64,000 nucleotides of DNA from positions 124,001 to 188,000 of the forward strand of contig CAJULW010000035.1 in the NCBI GenBank assembly GCA_910587515.1. Direction: 5' to 3'. The notes beneath the pieces are model-generated. The model was not told the origin of the DNA, made no database searches, and saw nothing but the letters and a program-made list of their open reading frames with translations. The translations under genes and the position numbers were made by a program. Source of the stretch: an uncultured Duncaniella sp. (GTDB lineage Bacteria > Bacteroidota > Bacteroidia > Bacteroidales > Muribaculaceae). Positions within the stretch are counted from its first letter, which is position 1. Every line of letters begins with the position of its first letter. Positions 45,984 through 54,517 of this stretch are shown piece by piece.

Positions 45984-46445
45984 TTATTCTGAAATTCTAC
46001 GACAAGTCAGCTTCATATAATCCTCACAGTTCACACCGTCTTCCCTATACTTGGCATGGCCTTCAAGGATCAGGACATTGTCATCAAGACGCTTCACAGA
46101 TACTCCACCGTCCCATTCTTCACCGTCTTCCGACATATAGATTTTTCCACCCGAATACTTATATCGACCTACACCGTCCTCATGCCATGTTCCGTTGTAA
46201 CGTTCATACATGGTCAACACCCCGTCTTCTCCGAATTCATAGCGGAGATCGGTATCATCCTCTTCATCCAATGACCCTTCAACGATCACACCGTCTTCCT
46301 TATACCATTCTATAATCTTCTCAGATTCCCAAAGGCCGACGAGTTTGGAAGTAGATCCGGATTCGTTGTCATCATCGGAACATGCGGTAAAAGAAAGGCC
46401 GGTTATAAGCAACGCGATCAAGCTCCCAAATTTAAAAATTTTCAT
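45984..46445 (-). CDS. Small acidic lipocalin-like lipoprotein
   Basis: A 153-residue lipoprotein with lipobox FTAC and acylated Cys22, followed by an acidic linker (SDDDNESGS). The mature domain reads KLVGLWESEKI... then repeated beta-strand segments, the pattern of the small lipocalin-like/DUF lipoproteins of Bacteroidales. Net charge is strongly negative. Ligand and role are unknown. The promoter upstream contains a run of eight G residues on the coding strand near the -7 box. Confidence 0.75.
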   Translation of the reverse strand: MKIFKFGSLIALLITGLSFTACSDDDNESGSTSKLVGLWESEKIIEWYKEDGVIVEGSLDEEDDTDLRYEFGEDGVLTMYERYNGTWHEDGVGRYKYSGGKIYMSEDGEEWDGGVSVKRLDDNVLILEGHAKYREDGVNCEDYMKLTCRRISE

Positions 46446-46534
46446 AGTTGTTTGTTTTTTAGATTAATAATGATTAGTTTTTATATACCGATCCAATCCG
46501 TTAAAAATTGAATACAGAACTTGTTACTTTTCTG

Positions 46535-46559
46535 CAAAGTTAAACATTTTACCCCCCCC
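46535..46559 (-). promoter_or_regulatory. -7 box with adjacent poly-G tract upstream of the lipoprotein gene
   Basis: TAACTTTG on the minus strand (complement of 46535-46542) gives a leader of about 85 bases. Immediately upstream, in the promoter spacer, is an uninterrupted run of eight G (complement of 46552-46559). No TTTG lies at the usual 19-21 base distance, so spacer length may be non-optimal at this tract length. Confidence 0.5.
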
Positions 46560-46674
46560 GATAGTTAAAATACGCAAATATATGTTAAATGCAGCGTATT
46601 TCCTACATTTTCCAAAATAAAACCAATCATAGACAGGCCTATCGCAAACAAACCGAAAACCTATTAAATACTTA

Positions 46675-46704
46675 CTTGCCATCAAATATTCTTCGTTATA
46701 TTTG
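46675..46704 (+). promoter_or_regulatory. Promoter of the aldo/keto reductase gene
   Basis: TATATTTG at 46697-46704 with CTTG at 46675-46678, an 18-base spacer; 24 bases before the ATG. Confidence 0.6.
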
Positions 46705-46728
46705 TAAAATCAAACAAACACGACAATC

Positions 46729-47733
46729 ATGGCTTACAACAAATTTTACACAGCCTCTTCCGCCCGCTATGAAAATGGAATGAAATACCGACGTTGCGGC
46801 CGAAGTGGCATCTTACTCCCGGAAATCTCTCTTGGACTTTGGCATAACTTCGGAGACGTCAATCCTTTGTCAAATTCGATTGAGATGGTCCATTTCGCGT
46901 TTGATCACGGCATCTGCCACTTCGATCTCGCCAATAATTACGGCCCGTCCTACGGTTCGGCCGAAGAGACATTCGGAAGCATCATGAAAAAGTCATTCCG
47001 CCCCTATCGCGACGAGCTCTTCATCTCCACCAAAGCCGGCTACGATATGTGGCCCGGTCCCTACGGCAACTGGGGATCGAGAAAATATCTCATGTCAAGC
47101 CTCGACCAAAGCCTGAAACGAATGGGACTCGAATACGTCGACATTTTCTACAGCCACCGTTACGACCCGTCAACCCCTATCGAAGAGACCCTACAGGCAC
47201 TTGTCGACATCGTACGCCAAGGAAAAGCCTTGTATGTCGGCATATCACGCTGGCCAAAAGAACAAGCTCAAGAAGCATACGGCTATCTTGCCGCCCACGA
47301 TGTTCCATGCCTGCTGTATCAAGGCAAATACAATATATTTGAAAGAAGCGACGAAAAAAACGGCATTATCGAAGACGCATCACTCGCAGGAACCGGCTAC
47401 ATAGCCTTCTCCCCTCTCGCCCAGGGATTGCTTACCGACAGATATCTGAACGGAATCCCAACAGGATCAAGAATCGCCAATGGCGGACACCTGAACAAAG
47501 GCGCATTGACCAATGACACACTTAGAAAAATAAGCGATCTTGATAAAATAGCCCGAGACCGGGGCCAGACTCTCGCGGAAATGTCTCTGTCATGGATACT
47601 GTCAAACGAACATTTGACAAGTGTAATAATCGGGGCAAGTTCGACATCCCAAATAGCCAGCAATCTGAATGCGCTATGTTCACCTGAATTCACCGACGAG
47701 GAACTTAGCCTGATTTCCGAAATAGCCTCATGA
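46729..47733 (+). CDS. Aldo/keto reductase, L-glyceraldehyde-3-phosphate reductase (YghZ) type
   Basis: NADPH-dependent reductase of 334 residues. The catalytic Asp and Tyr are in FDLANNYGPSYGSAEETFG, the Lys in FISTKAGYDMWPGPYGNWGS, and the His in IFYSHRYD. The GPYGNWGSRKYL segment is characteristic of the YghZ/AKR14 group, which detoxifies L-glyceraldehyde 3-phosphate and methylglyoxal; exact substrate here is inferred. Own promoter upstream; a hairpin shared with the OmpA gene follows. Confidence 0.9.
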   Translation: MAYNKFYTASSARYENGMKYRRCGRSGILLPEISLGLWHNFGDVNPLSNSIEMVHFAFDHGICHFDLANNYGPSYGSAEETFGSIMKKSFRPYRDELFISTKAGYDMWPGPYGNWGSRKYLMSSLDQSLKRMGLEYVDIFYSHRYDPSTPIEETLQALVDIVRQGKALYVGISRWPKEQAQEAYGYLAAHDVPCLLYQGKYNIFERSDEKNGIIEDASLAGTGYIAFSPLAQGLLTDRYLNGIPTGSRIANGGHLNKGALTNDTLRKISDLDKIARDRGQTLAEMSLSWILSNEHLTSVIIGASSTSQIASNLNALCSPEFTDEELSLISEIAS

Positions 47734-47848
47734 TTATCGCTTCAGAACTCATCGTTAAGCAACTGTCTCCAGCGTCACAACCATAAGCCGGATGGCTTGA
47801 TCAAAGCAAAAGCTGTTGTCTTCATAGTTCCAACAGTTCCGTAACAAA

Positions 47849-47889
47849 TAAAAACAGACAGCCTGCTCTCCTTTAGGAGGCAGGCTGTC
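47849..47889 (-). terminator. Terminator of the OmpA-like gene
   Basis: GACAGCCTGC (47857-47866) pairs with GCAGGCTGTC (47880-47889), with a further CTCC/GGAG extension; minus-strand T residues (complement of 47851-47854) follow. It may also stop the convergent reductase transcript. Confidence 0.8.
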
Positions 47890-47939
47890 CTTAAATATAG
47901 AAAACTTCGTTAGATTTCTATCAACAATCGAGGAGTTGA

Positions 47940-49136
47940 TTATTTGTTAGCCTCGATAGTCACGGCACGGTCAAGAGAAACGAACTTCTCACCCATGTCA
48001 TTGAGATTGCCGCTGTTAACGGTCACGTCAAGCTGAGAAGGATTTACACCGTTGCGAAGAAGAACCTTTTCAACACCGTTTGCACGGGCGTGACGAAGAC
48101 GGTCGTTAACACGGTCTGAACCAGTGTAGTTGTCGGCCCAACCTGTAACAGTATACTTCTGATCGGGATTCTGCTTCATAACTTCTGCGACAGCACCGAG
48201 CACCTTATTGTCAACACGGCTCAAACGAGAAGTGCCGATAGTGTAATAGATAGTGCAGAGGGGACCTTCTTTAGCTTCAACCTTTTCAACAGGACGGTTG
48301 AGACAGTCGCGAAGCTGACGCTCGAGGTCTGAGATACGTGCGTTGGCAGCCTGAAGACGTGCTTCAACAGCATCGCAATTGGTAGGCTCCGGACATACAG
48401 GAACAACAGGAGCAGACCATGTTGCCTTATTGAAGTTGTAAGTAAGACCGAGGTAAGCCTGGAGATCCATGAACTGAGCCTGACCACCTTTGATTACGTC
48501 GTCAGTGAGAAGGACACCGCGTACGTCAAGATAAAGGCTGACGTTCTTGCTTACCGCGAAATTGTTAATAAGACCTACATGAGCTGTAAGGTTCTTGTTG
48601 TCACCGTTTGTCCAACCGTCACGTTCACCGTCAGAGTTGAAATCGGGTACGTACTGGATGTTCATGCCTGCACCACCGTAAAGGATACCATTGTAGACAC
48701 GACCCGGACGATAGCCACACCACCAGTTGGTAAGGTTGACCATAGCGTCGAAGTTAAGACCGAATTCATTACGTTTGTAGCGTGTATAACCATCGCTGAA
48801 ACCGGCATAAGGACCTACACCGCCTTCACGGCCAAGACCTTTAAGCTGAGTGAAGTTGAGACCTCCACGGAGACCTACGATGGGAGAGAACCATTTACCT
48901 ACCCAGAAACCTGCGTTAGGTGCAAAACGGTTGAAGAAGCTACGCTCTGAATTGTTGTGACGGAATTGGTAGTTGAGACCACCTTCAACCGAAACGAACC
49001 AGTTGTTAGAGAAGCTATTGAAAAGATAGCCCTGAGCGGGATCCTCAACATAGCTGATTTCTTGGTTGCTCTGAGCCATTGCGCTTTGACCCATGAAAAG
49101 AGCAGCTACCAAGCCAAGGATAGTACTTTTTTTCAT
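47940..49136 (-). CDS. OmpA-family outer-membrane protein
   Basis: A 398-residue protein with signal peptide MKKSTILGLVAALFMGQSAMA, an N-terminal beta-barrel (about 25-245), a short coiled coil (EARLQAANARISDLERQLRDC, about 255-275) and a C-terminal OmpA peptidoglycan-binding domain (about 290-398). The ligand motif reads VTGWADNYTGSD and NDRLRHARANGVEKVL, retaining the diaminopimelate-binding Asp and Arg. It ties the outer membrane to the cell wall. Codon use is strongly biased, as expected of an abundant protein. The mRNA leader is about 120 bases and contains a hairpin. Confidence 0.93.
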   Translation of the reverse strand: MKKSTILGLVAALFMGQSAMAQSNQEISYVEDPAQGYLFNSFSNNWFVSVEGGLNYQFRHNNSERSFFNRFAPNAGFWVGKWFSPIVGLRGGLNFTQLKGLGREGGVGPYAGFSDGYTRYKRNEFGLNFDAMVNLTNWWCGYRPGRVYNGILYGGAGMNIQYVPDFNSDGERDGWTNGDNKNLTAHVGLINNFAVSKNVSLYLDVRGVLLTDDVIKGGQAQFMDLQAYLGLTYNFNKATWSAPVVPVCPEPTNCDAVEARLQAANARISDLERQLRDCLNRPVEKVEAKEGPLCTIYYTIGTSRLSRVDNKVLGAVAEVMKQNPDQKYTVTGWADNYTGSDRVNDRLRHARANGVEKVLLRNGVNPSQLDVTVNSGNLNDMGEKFVSLDRAVTIEANK

Positions 49137-49221
49137 AATAATTTAAATTATTGTAAATAGTTGAAAAAATGTTGTTTCTGCATTTAGATCAATCTGTGTT
49201 TTCAATCTTTTGACAGACACG

Positions 49222-49268
49222 ACAAGGCAATCGACACAGCCTTGTTGTGGAAATTATCGTCAAAGGTA
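49222..49268 (-). promoter_or_regulatory. OmpA promoter -7 box and leader hairpin
   Basis: TACCTTTG on the minus strand is at 49261-49268. About 16 bases into the transcript a hairpin forms from ACAAGGC and GCCTTGT (49222-49228 with 49239-49245). A 5' hairpin could stabilise the message; that role is inference. Confidence 0.5.
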
Positions 49269-49395
49269 TAACATTTTTTTCATTCTATCTAAATGCAGAC
49301 AAAAATTTCTTTAAAAAAAGCTAATTTTCTTACTTTTTGACCAATTTGACTCTGTTTTCGCACCAAATTTCAGACAAAAAGAACATCATCTAAAC

Positions 49396-49444
49396 ACAAA
49401 ATTTAACGGATCCCCACTCCAGCGTAACCGAGGCGGGAATCCGT
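49396..49444 (-). terminator. Probable terminator of tkt
   Basis: ACGGAT (49406-49411) pairs with ATCCGT (49439-49444), extended by CCC/GGG, around a long loop; an A/T-rich minus-strand tail follows. It lies 45 bases past the tkt stop. Confidence 0.5.
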
Positions 49445-49489
49445 CAATAATGTCTGCCGGAGTGCAGCAGCTGTTTTTAAACTTTATGG

Positions 49490-51523
49490 CTATGCACCAA
49501 GGAAATTGTCGACGAGGCCTTTCACGTGTTCAACCGTGAAACCAAACTTCTCATCGAGCACTTTGTATGGAGCTGACGCGCCAAAATGATCAAGACCAAA
49601 CACCATTCCACCAGCTCCGACAACTTCACGGAGTGTGGAAGGCAAACCTGCCGTAAGACCAAAAGCCGGCACACCGGGGGTCATCACCGAACGACGGTAT
49701 TCATCATCCTGAAGGAAGAACAGACCGATAGATGGAATGGAGACAACCCGCGCTTTCTTTCCTTCGGCAAGAAGTCTTTCGGCCACATCGCAAAGCAGCG
49801 ACACTTCGGAGCCGTTGGCAACCAGAATGACATCTGGATTCTCGGCTTCCACAACCACATATCCACCGCGACGGCATCCGGCGTCAGCTTCAGCGAAACG
49901 ATCGCCAGAAGCCGCAGGAAGATCAGGTATATTCTGACGGGAAAGAATTAGAGCGGAAGGGGTTTTGAAGTTCTCCATAGCCATTGCCCAAGCGACAGTG
50001 GTCTCGGCAGCGTCGCCCGGACGCAGCACAAGCATAGACGGCTCTCCGTTGAAATTGCGAAGCTCTTCCATCAAACGCAGCTGAGCCTCCTGTTCGACAG
50101 GTTCGTGCGTCGGCCCGTCTTCTCCCACACGGAATGCATCGTGAGTCCAGATATACTTGACCGGGAGTTCCATCAACGCGGCCATACGGACAGCGGGTTT
50201 CATATAGTCACTGAACACAAAGAATGTGCCACAAGCCCCGATAACACCTCCGTGAAGAGCGATGCCGTTCATCACCGCGGCCATCGTCAATTCAGAAACA
50301 CCGGCATGCAGAAAAGCACCGGAGAAGTCACCGTTGGTAAATGGATGTGTCTTTTTAAGGAACGCATCGGTCTTATCCGAATTCGCAAGGTCAGCCGATG
50401 ACACTATCATATTGTCGACTTTCTCAGCCAACACCCCAAGCACATCGGCCGAAGCCTGACGAGAGGCTATGCCGGGTTTATGCGGGATAGCTCTCCAATC
50501 GATTTCAGGTAGCTTATTATCAAGGAAAGCATGAAGTTCCTTGGCAAGACCGGGATTTGCAATCTCCCATTCGGCCTGTGCAGTGCGACGAGCTTTGACT
50601 ATCTCACGCAATTCAGCGCGACGTTCGTCATAAAGCTCTTTCACGTCGTCGAAAATCACCCATGGATTTTCAGGATCGGCCCCAAGATTTTTTATTGTGG
50701 CAGCATAATCGGCTCCCGATGCGCTAAGTGGCTGCCCGTGGGTCGAACATTGACCTTCGAAGTTAGAACCGTCGGCCTTGACAACCCCACGCCCCATAAC
50801 GGTATTACCTATTATCAAGGTCGGGCGTTCAGTTTCTCCTTGAGCAGCGACTATAGCTCCTGCTATCTCAACGGGATCATTGCCATTTATCTCTATGACA
50901 TTCCAATGCCATGCGCGATACTTCGCAGCGACATCCTCACGGTCGACCGCGTCGACCATCGTGGAAAGTTGCACACGGTTACTGTCATAAAACATTATCA
51001 GGTTATGAAGGCCAAGATAACCGGCGAGACGTCCAGCTCCCTGGGATATCTCTTCCTGAATACCACCGTCTGAAATAAAAGCGTATGTCTTATGACTCAT
51101 CCATTCGCCAAAACGCGCGGTCATGAACCGCTCCGCGATAGCGCAGCCAACAGCCATTGTGTGCCCCTGGCCAAGAGGACCGGACGTATTCTCTACCCCA
51201 CGTTCGGGATGGAGCTCCGGATGCCCAGGAGTAGGAGACCCCCACTGACGGAACTGGGCAAGCTCGTCAAGCGAATAGTGTCCGAACAGGGCAAGCACGC
51301 TGTAAAGCATAGGAGACATGTGGCCGGGATCGAGAAAAAAACGGTCACGACCGATCCATTTACCGTCGTCAGGATCCGTAATAAGGAATTTAGAATAAAG
51401 GACATTTACAAAATCCGCGCCTCCCATCGCGCCACCTGGATGGCCGGATTTGGCTTTTTCCACCATCGATGCAGCAAGGACTCTTATATTGTCGGCTGCA
51501 TGGTTAATTGCGGTTAGATTCAT
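49490..51523 (-). CDS. tkt: Transketolase
   Basis: Thiamine-diphosphate enzyme of the pentose phosphate pathway, 677 residues. KSGHPGGAMGG carries the TPP-contacting His and the loop around FISDGGIQEE the metal-binding site (the usual GDG reads SDG). The catalytic Glu is in GVSELTMAAV, and the pyrimidine domain and C-terminal domain are complete (HDAFRVGEDGPTHEPVEQ is diagnostic). A promoter lies at 51588-51595 and a terminator hairpin of the preceding noncoding unit just upstream. Confidence 0.95.
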   Translation of the reverse strand: MNLTAINHAADNIRVLAASMVEKAKSGHPGGAMGGADFVNVLYSKFLITDPDDGKWIGRDRFFLDPGHMSPMLYSVLALFGHYSLDELAQFRQWGSPTPGHPELHPERGVENTSGPLGQGHTMAVGCAIAERFMTARFGEWMSHKTYAFISDGGIQEEISQGAGRLAGYLGLHNLIMFYDSNRVQLSTMVDAVDREDVAAKYRAWHWNVIEINGNDPVEIAGAIVAAQGETERPTLIIGNTVMGRGVVKADGSNFEGQCSTHGQPLSASGADYAATIKNLGADPENPWVIFDDVKELYDERRAELREIVKARRTAQAEWEIANPGLAKELHAFLDNKLPEIDWRAIPHKPGIASRQASADVLGVLAEKVDNMIVSSADLANSDKTDAFLKKTHPFTNGDFSGAFLHAGVSELTMAAVMNGIALHGGVIGACGTFFVFSDYMKPAVRMAALMELPVKYIWTHDAFRVGEDGPTHEPVEQEAQLRLMEELRNFNGEPSMLVLRPGDAAETTVAWAMAMENFKTPSALILSRQNIPDLPAASGDRFAEADAGCRRGGYVVVEAENPDVILVANGSEVSLLCDVAERLLAEGKKARVVSIPSIGLFFLQDDEYRRSVMTPGVPAFGLTAGLPSTLREVVGAGGMVFGLDHFGASAPYKVLDEKFGFTVEHVKGLVDNFLGA

Positions 51524-51587
51524 TGGGTGTTATTAATATGTGATTATTAGTAATAGCTATTACCTTTTCATAAAGATATGTATGAGG

Positions 51588-51595
51588 CAAATTTA
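51588..51595 (-). promoter_or_regulatory. -7 box of tkt
   Basis: TAAATTTG on the minus strand, 64 bases before the ATG; a TTTG lies 23 bases upstream (complement of 51619-51622), a slightly long spacer. Confidence 0.5.
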
Positions 51596-51599
51596 CAAA

Positions 51600-51637
51600 T
51601 TAAAAACGAATTCCCTGCCAAAAATGGCAAGGAATTC
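51600..51637 (-). terminator. Minus-strand terminator upstream of tkt
   Basis: GAATTCCTTGCCA pairs with TGGCAGGGAATTC on the minus strand (51637-51625 with 51620-51608, one G-U pair), followed by five T residues. It has the orientation to end a minus-strand transcript from the gene-free region above 51640, yet no protein gene lies there. Confidence 0.7.
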
Positions 51638-51781
51638 GACACACAATAGTAACAAATAATAGATGAACCGCTTTTCACAAAGAGGATTGTCACCTATGCT
51701 TTAATCCCGGCATTAGATATCCCGGAATCAAATCTTCACCACACCCGACAAAACGGGAGAGGATAATGGGAAGGGGGCCTC

Positions 51782-51876
51782 GGATGGTGGCTGGAGCCGG
51801 CTCATCCTATATGCTCGTTAGTTGAAGCCCCCTAAAAACCGGGGCCGCGAATCAAGCGAGCATTCCGATGCCATCC
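51782..51876. ncRNA. Candidate structured RNA core
   Basis: A rod-like fold is visible: ATGCTCG (51811-51817) pairs with CGAGCAT (51857-51863), TTGA (51822-51825) with TCAA (51852-51855), and GCCCC (51827-51831) with GGGGC (51841-51845). The outer GGATGG (51782-51787) can pair with CCATCC (51871-51876) or, alternatively, GGATG with CATCC at 51803-51807. The pairing is the same on either strand; the boundary signals favour minus. Confidence 0.45.
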
Positions 51877-52175
51877 ACAAAAAGCGACAGCGACACGGCC
51901 TCACAGATTAAATACGTTGCAACCGATGGTTGGGGAACAAAGCTATTGAAACCTTGTATAAATCAGTTTTACAAAGGGGGGAAGATCCGCAAAATCTTGA
52001 TGACAGCGGAACGGAAAACGTTACAGAGAGAGGGAAATGTTTGTTTTTATGTTTTTATAATTATCGTTCAGTGTTCAGAAAGATTGGAGTCATTATCGGC
52101 ATATCCTCTACACTGAACCGAGATAAATAAGCTACACACGGACGTGAGAGGACTAAAGTCTACAGAATTGCGACA

Positions 52176-52205
52176 CAAAATTACATCATGTTGACGAATT
52201 GACAA
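52176..52205 (-). promoter_or_regulatory. Promoter match of the noncoding unit
   Basis: TAATTTTG on the minus strand (52176-52183) with TTG 19 bases upstream (52203-52205). Transcription would run away from the MFS gene through the structured core toward the terminator at 51600-51637. Confidence 0.45.
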
Positions 52206-52297
52206 CAAAATATTTCATTTTTTTTGAAAAAATTTTGTCCTTCCCCAATCATAACCCATAATCACAACTCTTTTTTTCACTCATAGAGCCTTTCAAA

Positions 52298-52330
52298 TTT
52301 AACGGATTAACACTTTTTTTGCTATCTTTG
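52298..52330 (+). promoter_or_regulatory. Promoter of the MFS transporter gene
   Basis: TATCTTTG at 52323-52330 with TTTA at 52298-52301, a 21-base spacer (one change in the -33 box). The ATG is 39 bases downstream. Confidence 0.6.
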
Positions 52331-52368
52331 CCAACATCATACAATCTTCAACACCTAAAACTAAAAAA

Positions 52369-53751
52369 ATGGAAACTACCGCAAAAAACAATGCGAGAGT
52401 AGCGGCAATAGTCGTGATGTTTTTCATCTATGCCATGATCTCTTTTGTCACAAATCTTGCCGCTCCAATAGGGACAATCTGGGGCTATCAGTTTGAAGGG
52501 AACTCGGTGCTCGGAATGATGGGCAACATGATGAACTTCCTCGCTTATCTATTCATGGGCATTCCCGCCGGCAACCTTTTGGTTAAAATCGGCTATAAGA
52601 AAACCGCCCTGTGGGCACTTGGAGTCGGCATTCTGGGACTTTTCGTACAATTCCTATCAAGTATCGCAGGTGTAGACACGGTCGTCACTACATTCACATC
52701 GACCAACGCTGACGGTGTCATCCTATCCTATCCTATCACCCTCAACTTTTTCATCTATCTCCTCGGTGCATTCATCTGTGGATTTTGCGTATGTATGCTC
52801 AACACTGTTGTTTGCCCGATGCTCAACCTACTCGGAGGCGGAGGCAACAAGGGCAATCAGCTTCTCCAGTTCGGAGGTGCACTGAACTCGCTCTCCGGGA
52901 CTCTCACCCCTCTATTTGTAGGAATGCTTATCGGTGTGCTAAGCAACAGCACACGAATCGGCGCCGTAAACCCGCTGCTTTTCATAGGCATGGGAATATT
53001 CGCCGTTGCTTTCATCATCCTTAATTTCGTAAGTATCCCCGAACCCGGAAGCACAAACGGCAGCAAGGTCAAATATGCCCACTCACCATGGAATTTCCGC
53101 CATACGGTGCTTGGAGTAATCGGTATATTCTTCTATGTCGGGATCGAGATCGGAATTCCAGGCACACTTAATTTCTACCTCGCGGATCAAAGCGCAAATG
53201 GAGCGGGAGTCGTAGGCCAGGCATCAGCGATCGCAGGTGCGATTGTCGCTGTCTATTGGCTATTTATGCTCATAGGACGCTTTCTGTCTGGTTTTATCAG
53301 CGGCACTGTATCATCCCGCGCACAGCTCATAGCTGTCTCGACTACCGCGATCATACTTATCATACTTTCGATCTTCATCCCTAAGACCGTCACTTTCCCC
53401 GTCCCGGAATTTCTCTATGAAGGAGGCGCACAAGTACCGGTCAGCGCGTTCCTACTTATCCTCTGCGGACTATGCACATCAATCATGTGGGGCGGCATAT
53501 TCAACCTTGCCGTAGAAGGTTTAGGGAAATACACAGCTCAGGCATCAGGCATATTCATGATGATGGTTGTCGGTGGAGGCGTTATGCCACTTATACAAAA
53601 CGCCATCGCAAAAACAACCGGCTACATGACCTCCTACTGGCTTGTTGTAGCAATGCTCGCCTATCTGCTTTTCTATGGGTTGATCGGTTCGAAAAACGTA
53701 AATACAGATATACCTGTAGAAGAAGACAACACTGATCCGCTAAATCTTTAA
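52369..53751 (+). CDS. MFS transporter, FucP-like sugar:H+ symporter type
   Basis: Inner-membrane transporter of 460 residues with about twelve membrane helices. The first helices (FFIYAMISFVTN..., then FLAYLFMGIPAGNLLVKIGYKKT with the MFS loop GYKKT) and the pattern of two six-helix halves fit the fucose/glucose/galactose group of Bacteroidetes MFS permeases. The substrate is probably a monosaccharide, unproven. It has its own promoter, a 38-base leader and a strong terminator, and no catabolic genes beside it. Confidence 0.85.
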   Translation: METTAKNNARVAAIVVMFFIYAMISFVTNLAAPIGTIWGYQFEGNSVLGMMGNMMNFLAYLFMGIPAGNLLVKIGYKKTALWALGVGILGLFVQFLSSIAGVDTVVTTFTSTNADGVILSYPITLNFFIYLLGAFICGFCVCMLNTVVCPMLNLLGGGGNKGNQLLQFGGALNSLSGTLTPLFVGMLIGVLSNSTRIGAVNPLLFIGMGIFAVAFIILNFVSIPEPGSTNGSKVKYAHSPWNFRHTVLGVIGIFFYVGIEIGIPGTLNFYLADQSANGAGVVGQASAIAGAIVAVYWLFMLIGRFLSGFISGTVSSRAQLIAVSTTAIILIILSIFIPKTVTFPVPEFLYEGGAQVPVSAFLLILCGLCTSIMWGGIFNLAVEGLGKYTAQASGIFMMMVVGGGVMPLIQNAIAKTTGYMTSYWLVVAMLAYLLFYGLIGSKNVNTDIPVEEDNTDPLNL

Positions 53752-53835
53752 GCGATTCAAGCCATAGCATCCTACAATAAGCCAAACTGATCCGGTTACA
53801 ACATATCCACCAACCGGCAAGCAATACCAATACCA

Positions 53836-53875
53836 AGCCCGCGTTCTTTTAAAAAGAACGCGGGCTACTTTTTTA
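53836..53875 (+). terminator. Terminator of the MFS gene
   Basis: AGCCCGCGTTCTTTT and its complement form a 15-base stem (53836-53866) followed by six T residues. Confidence 0.9.
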
Positions 53876-54047
53876 TAGCCGCAATTGCCAAATGACCGTA
53901 AACATTTTCAATCATATCCTTTAAAGATAGATAATATCTCACAATCGAATGTTTCCCGCACGATAGACCGATATTGATAAGTCAGAATGATATTTCTTAG
54001 ATTCCTATCAAATTGAAATGACAAAAAGACCGGTTCTTCCATTTCAG

Positions 54048-54359
54048 TCAGTTGATCGGTTGAGACAGAGGGTCGCGGAATGAAGGCCGCAATCGATTTC
54101 CGGAATTCTCTCCGACTGATTTTTTATTCCGTCCTGTTTTCGGTTTATCACTGATAAAAACACGCTCCCCGGATAGTTCAACAGAATCTGTCCCTGAGCC
54201 GGAAGCATCCATGAATATGTCAACTAATGGCTCATCTGACATTTCGTCCCTGCAATCATATAAAATCATCTCCCGATATGCAATAATTGAAACTACCGAC
54301 AATAGAAGTGTCGCCAAGAGTATCAATCCATATTTTTCTCTTTTGGTAACCGATCCCAT
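54048..54359 (-). CDS. Small single-pass membrane protein of unknown function
   Basis: A 103-residue protein: basic N-terminus, one membrane helix (about 9-27), an acidic middle and a basic C-terminus ending in the motif FRDPLSQPIN. Short membrane proteins with such a C-terminal R-x-P-L-x-x-P-x ending occur in Bacteroidales; I do not know a function. It lies about 90 bases after the ribosomal operon terminator on the same strand. Its reading frame is open and has a plausible ATG, but no clear promoter is visible, so it may depend on read-through. Confidence 0.6.
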   Translation of the reverse strand: MGSVTKREKYGLILLATLLLSVVSIIAYREMILYDCRDEMSDEPLVDIFMDASGSGTDSVELSGERVFISDKPKTGRNKKSVGENSGNRLRPSFRDPLSQPIN

Positions 54360-54449
54360 ACAACCAATATTTTCTGTTCGTCAAATTAAAACTTTTATAG
54401 ACTTACGAGAAAACAGAATTATCCCGCATCCACATAGTCCACAAGATAC

Positions 54450-54488
54450 AAAAAACACCGTCATCCTCCAAGGGACAGACGGTGTTTT
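54450..54488 (-). terminator. Terminator of the ribosomal protein operon
   Basis: AAAACACCGTC and GACGGTGTTTT form an 11-base stem (54452-54462 with 54478-54488), with minus-strand T residues following. It is 30 bases past the rplQ stop. Confidence 0.85.
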
Positions 54489-54517
54489 CTATATAAAAAC
54501 TCTCTCTTAAGAAAGAA

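Larger units (their letters stand above)
51640..52322. other. Noncoding region of about 700 bases, candidate RNA locus
   Basis: No protein-like reading frame. The region is bounded on the minus strand by a promoter match (52176-52205) and a terminator (51600-51637), which would define a transcript of about 560 bases. Inside are a GC-rich structured core (51782-51876), a long-range 9-base inverted repeat (GTTCAGTGT/ACACTGAAC near 52067 and 52110) and AT-rich flanks. I could not match it to RNase P RNA, tmRNA, SRP RNA or a riboswitch. Confidence 0.45.

Noticed and set aside
45757..46020. Plus-strand 87-codon reading frame
   Set aside because: Runs through the lipoprotein terminator and antisense to the lipoprotein 3' end; composition is not protein-like.
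51868..52116. Plus-strand 82-codon reading frame in the tkt-MFS gap
   Set aside because: Begins inside the structured core and shows no domain, signal or promoter; the region looks like RNA instead.
51640..52322. Identification as RNase P RNA, tmRNA, SRP RNA or cobalamin riboswitch
   Set aside because: I looked for the conserved cores of these RNAs on both strands (for example GAGGAAAGTCC, a tRNA-like T arm, the SRP tetraloop region, GCCACTG) and did not find them. 6S RNA could not be excluded.
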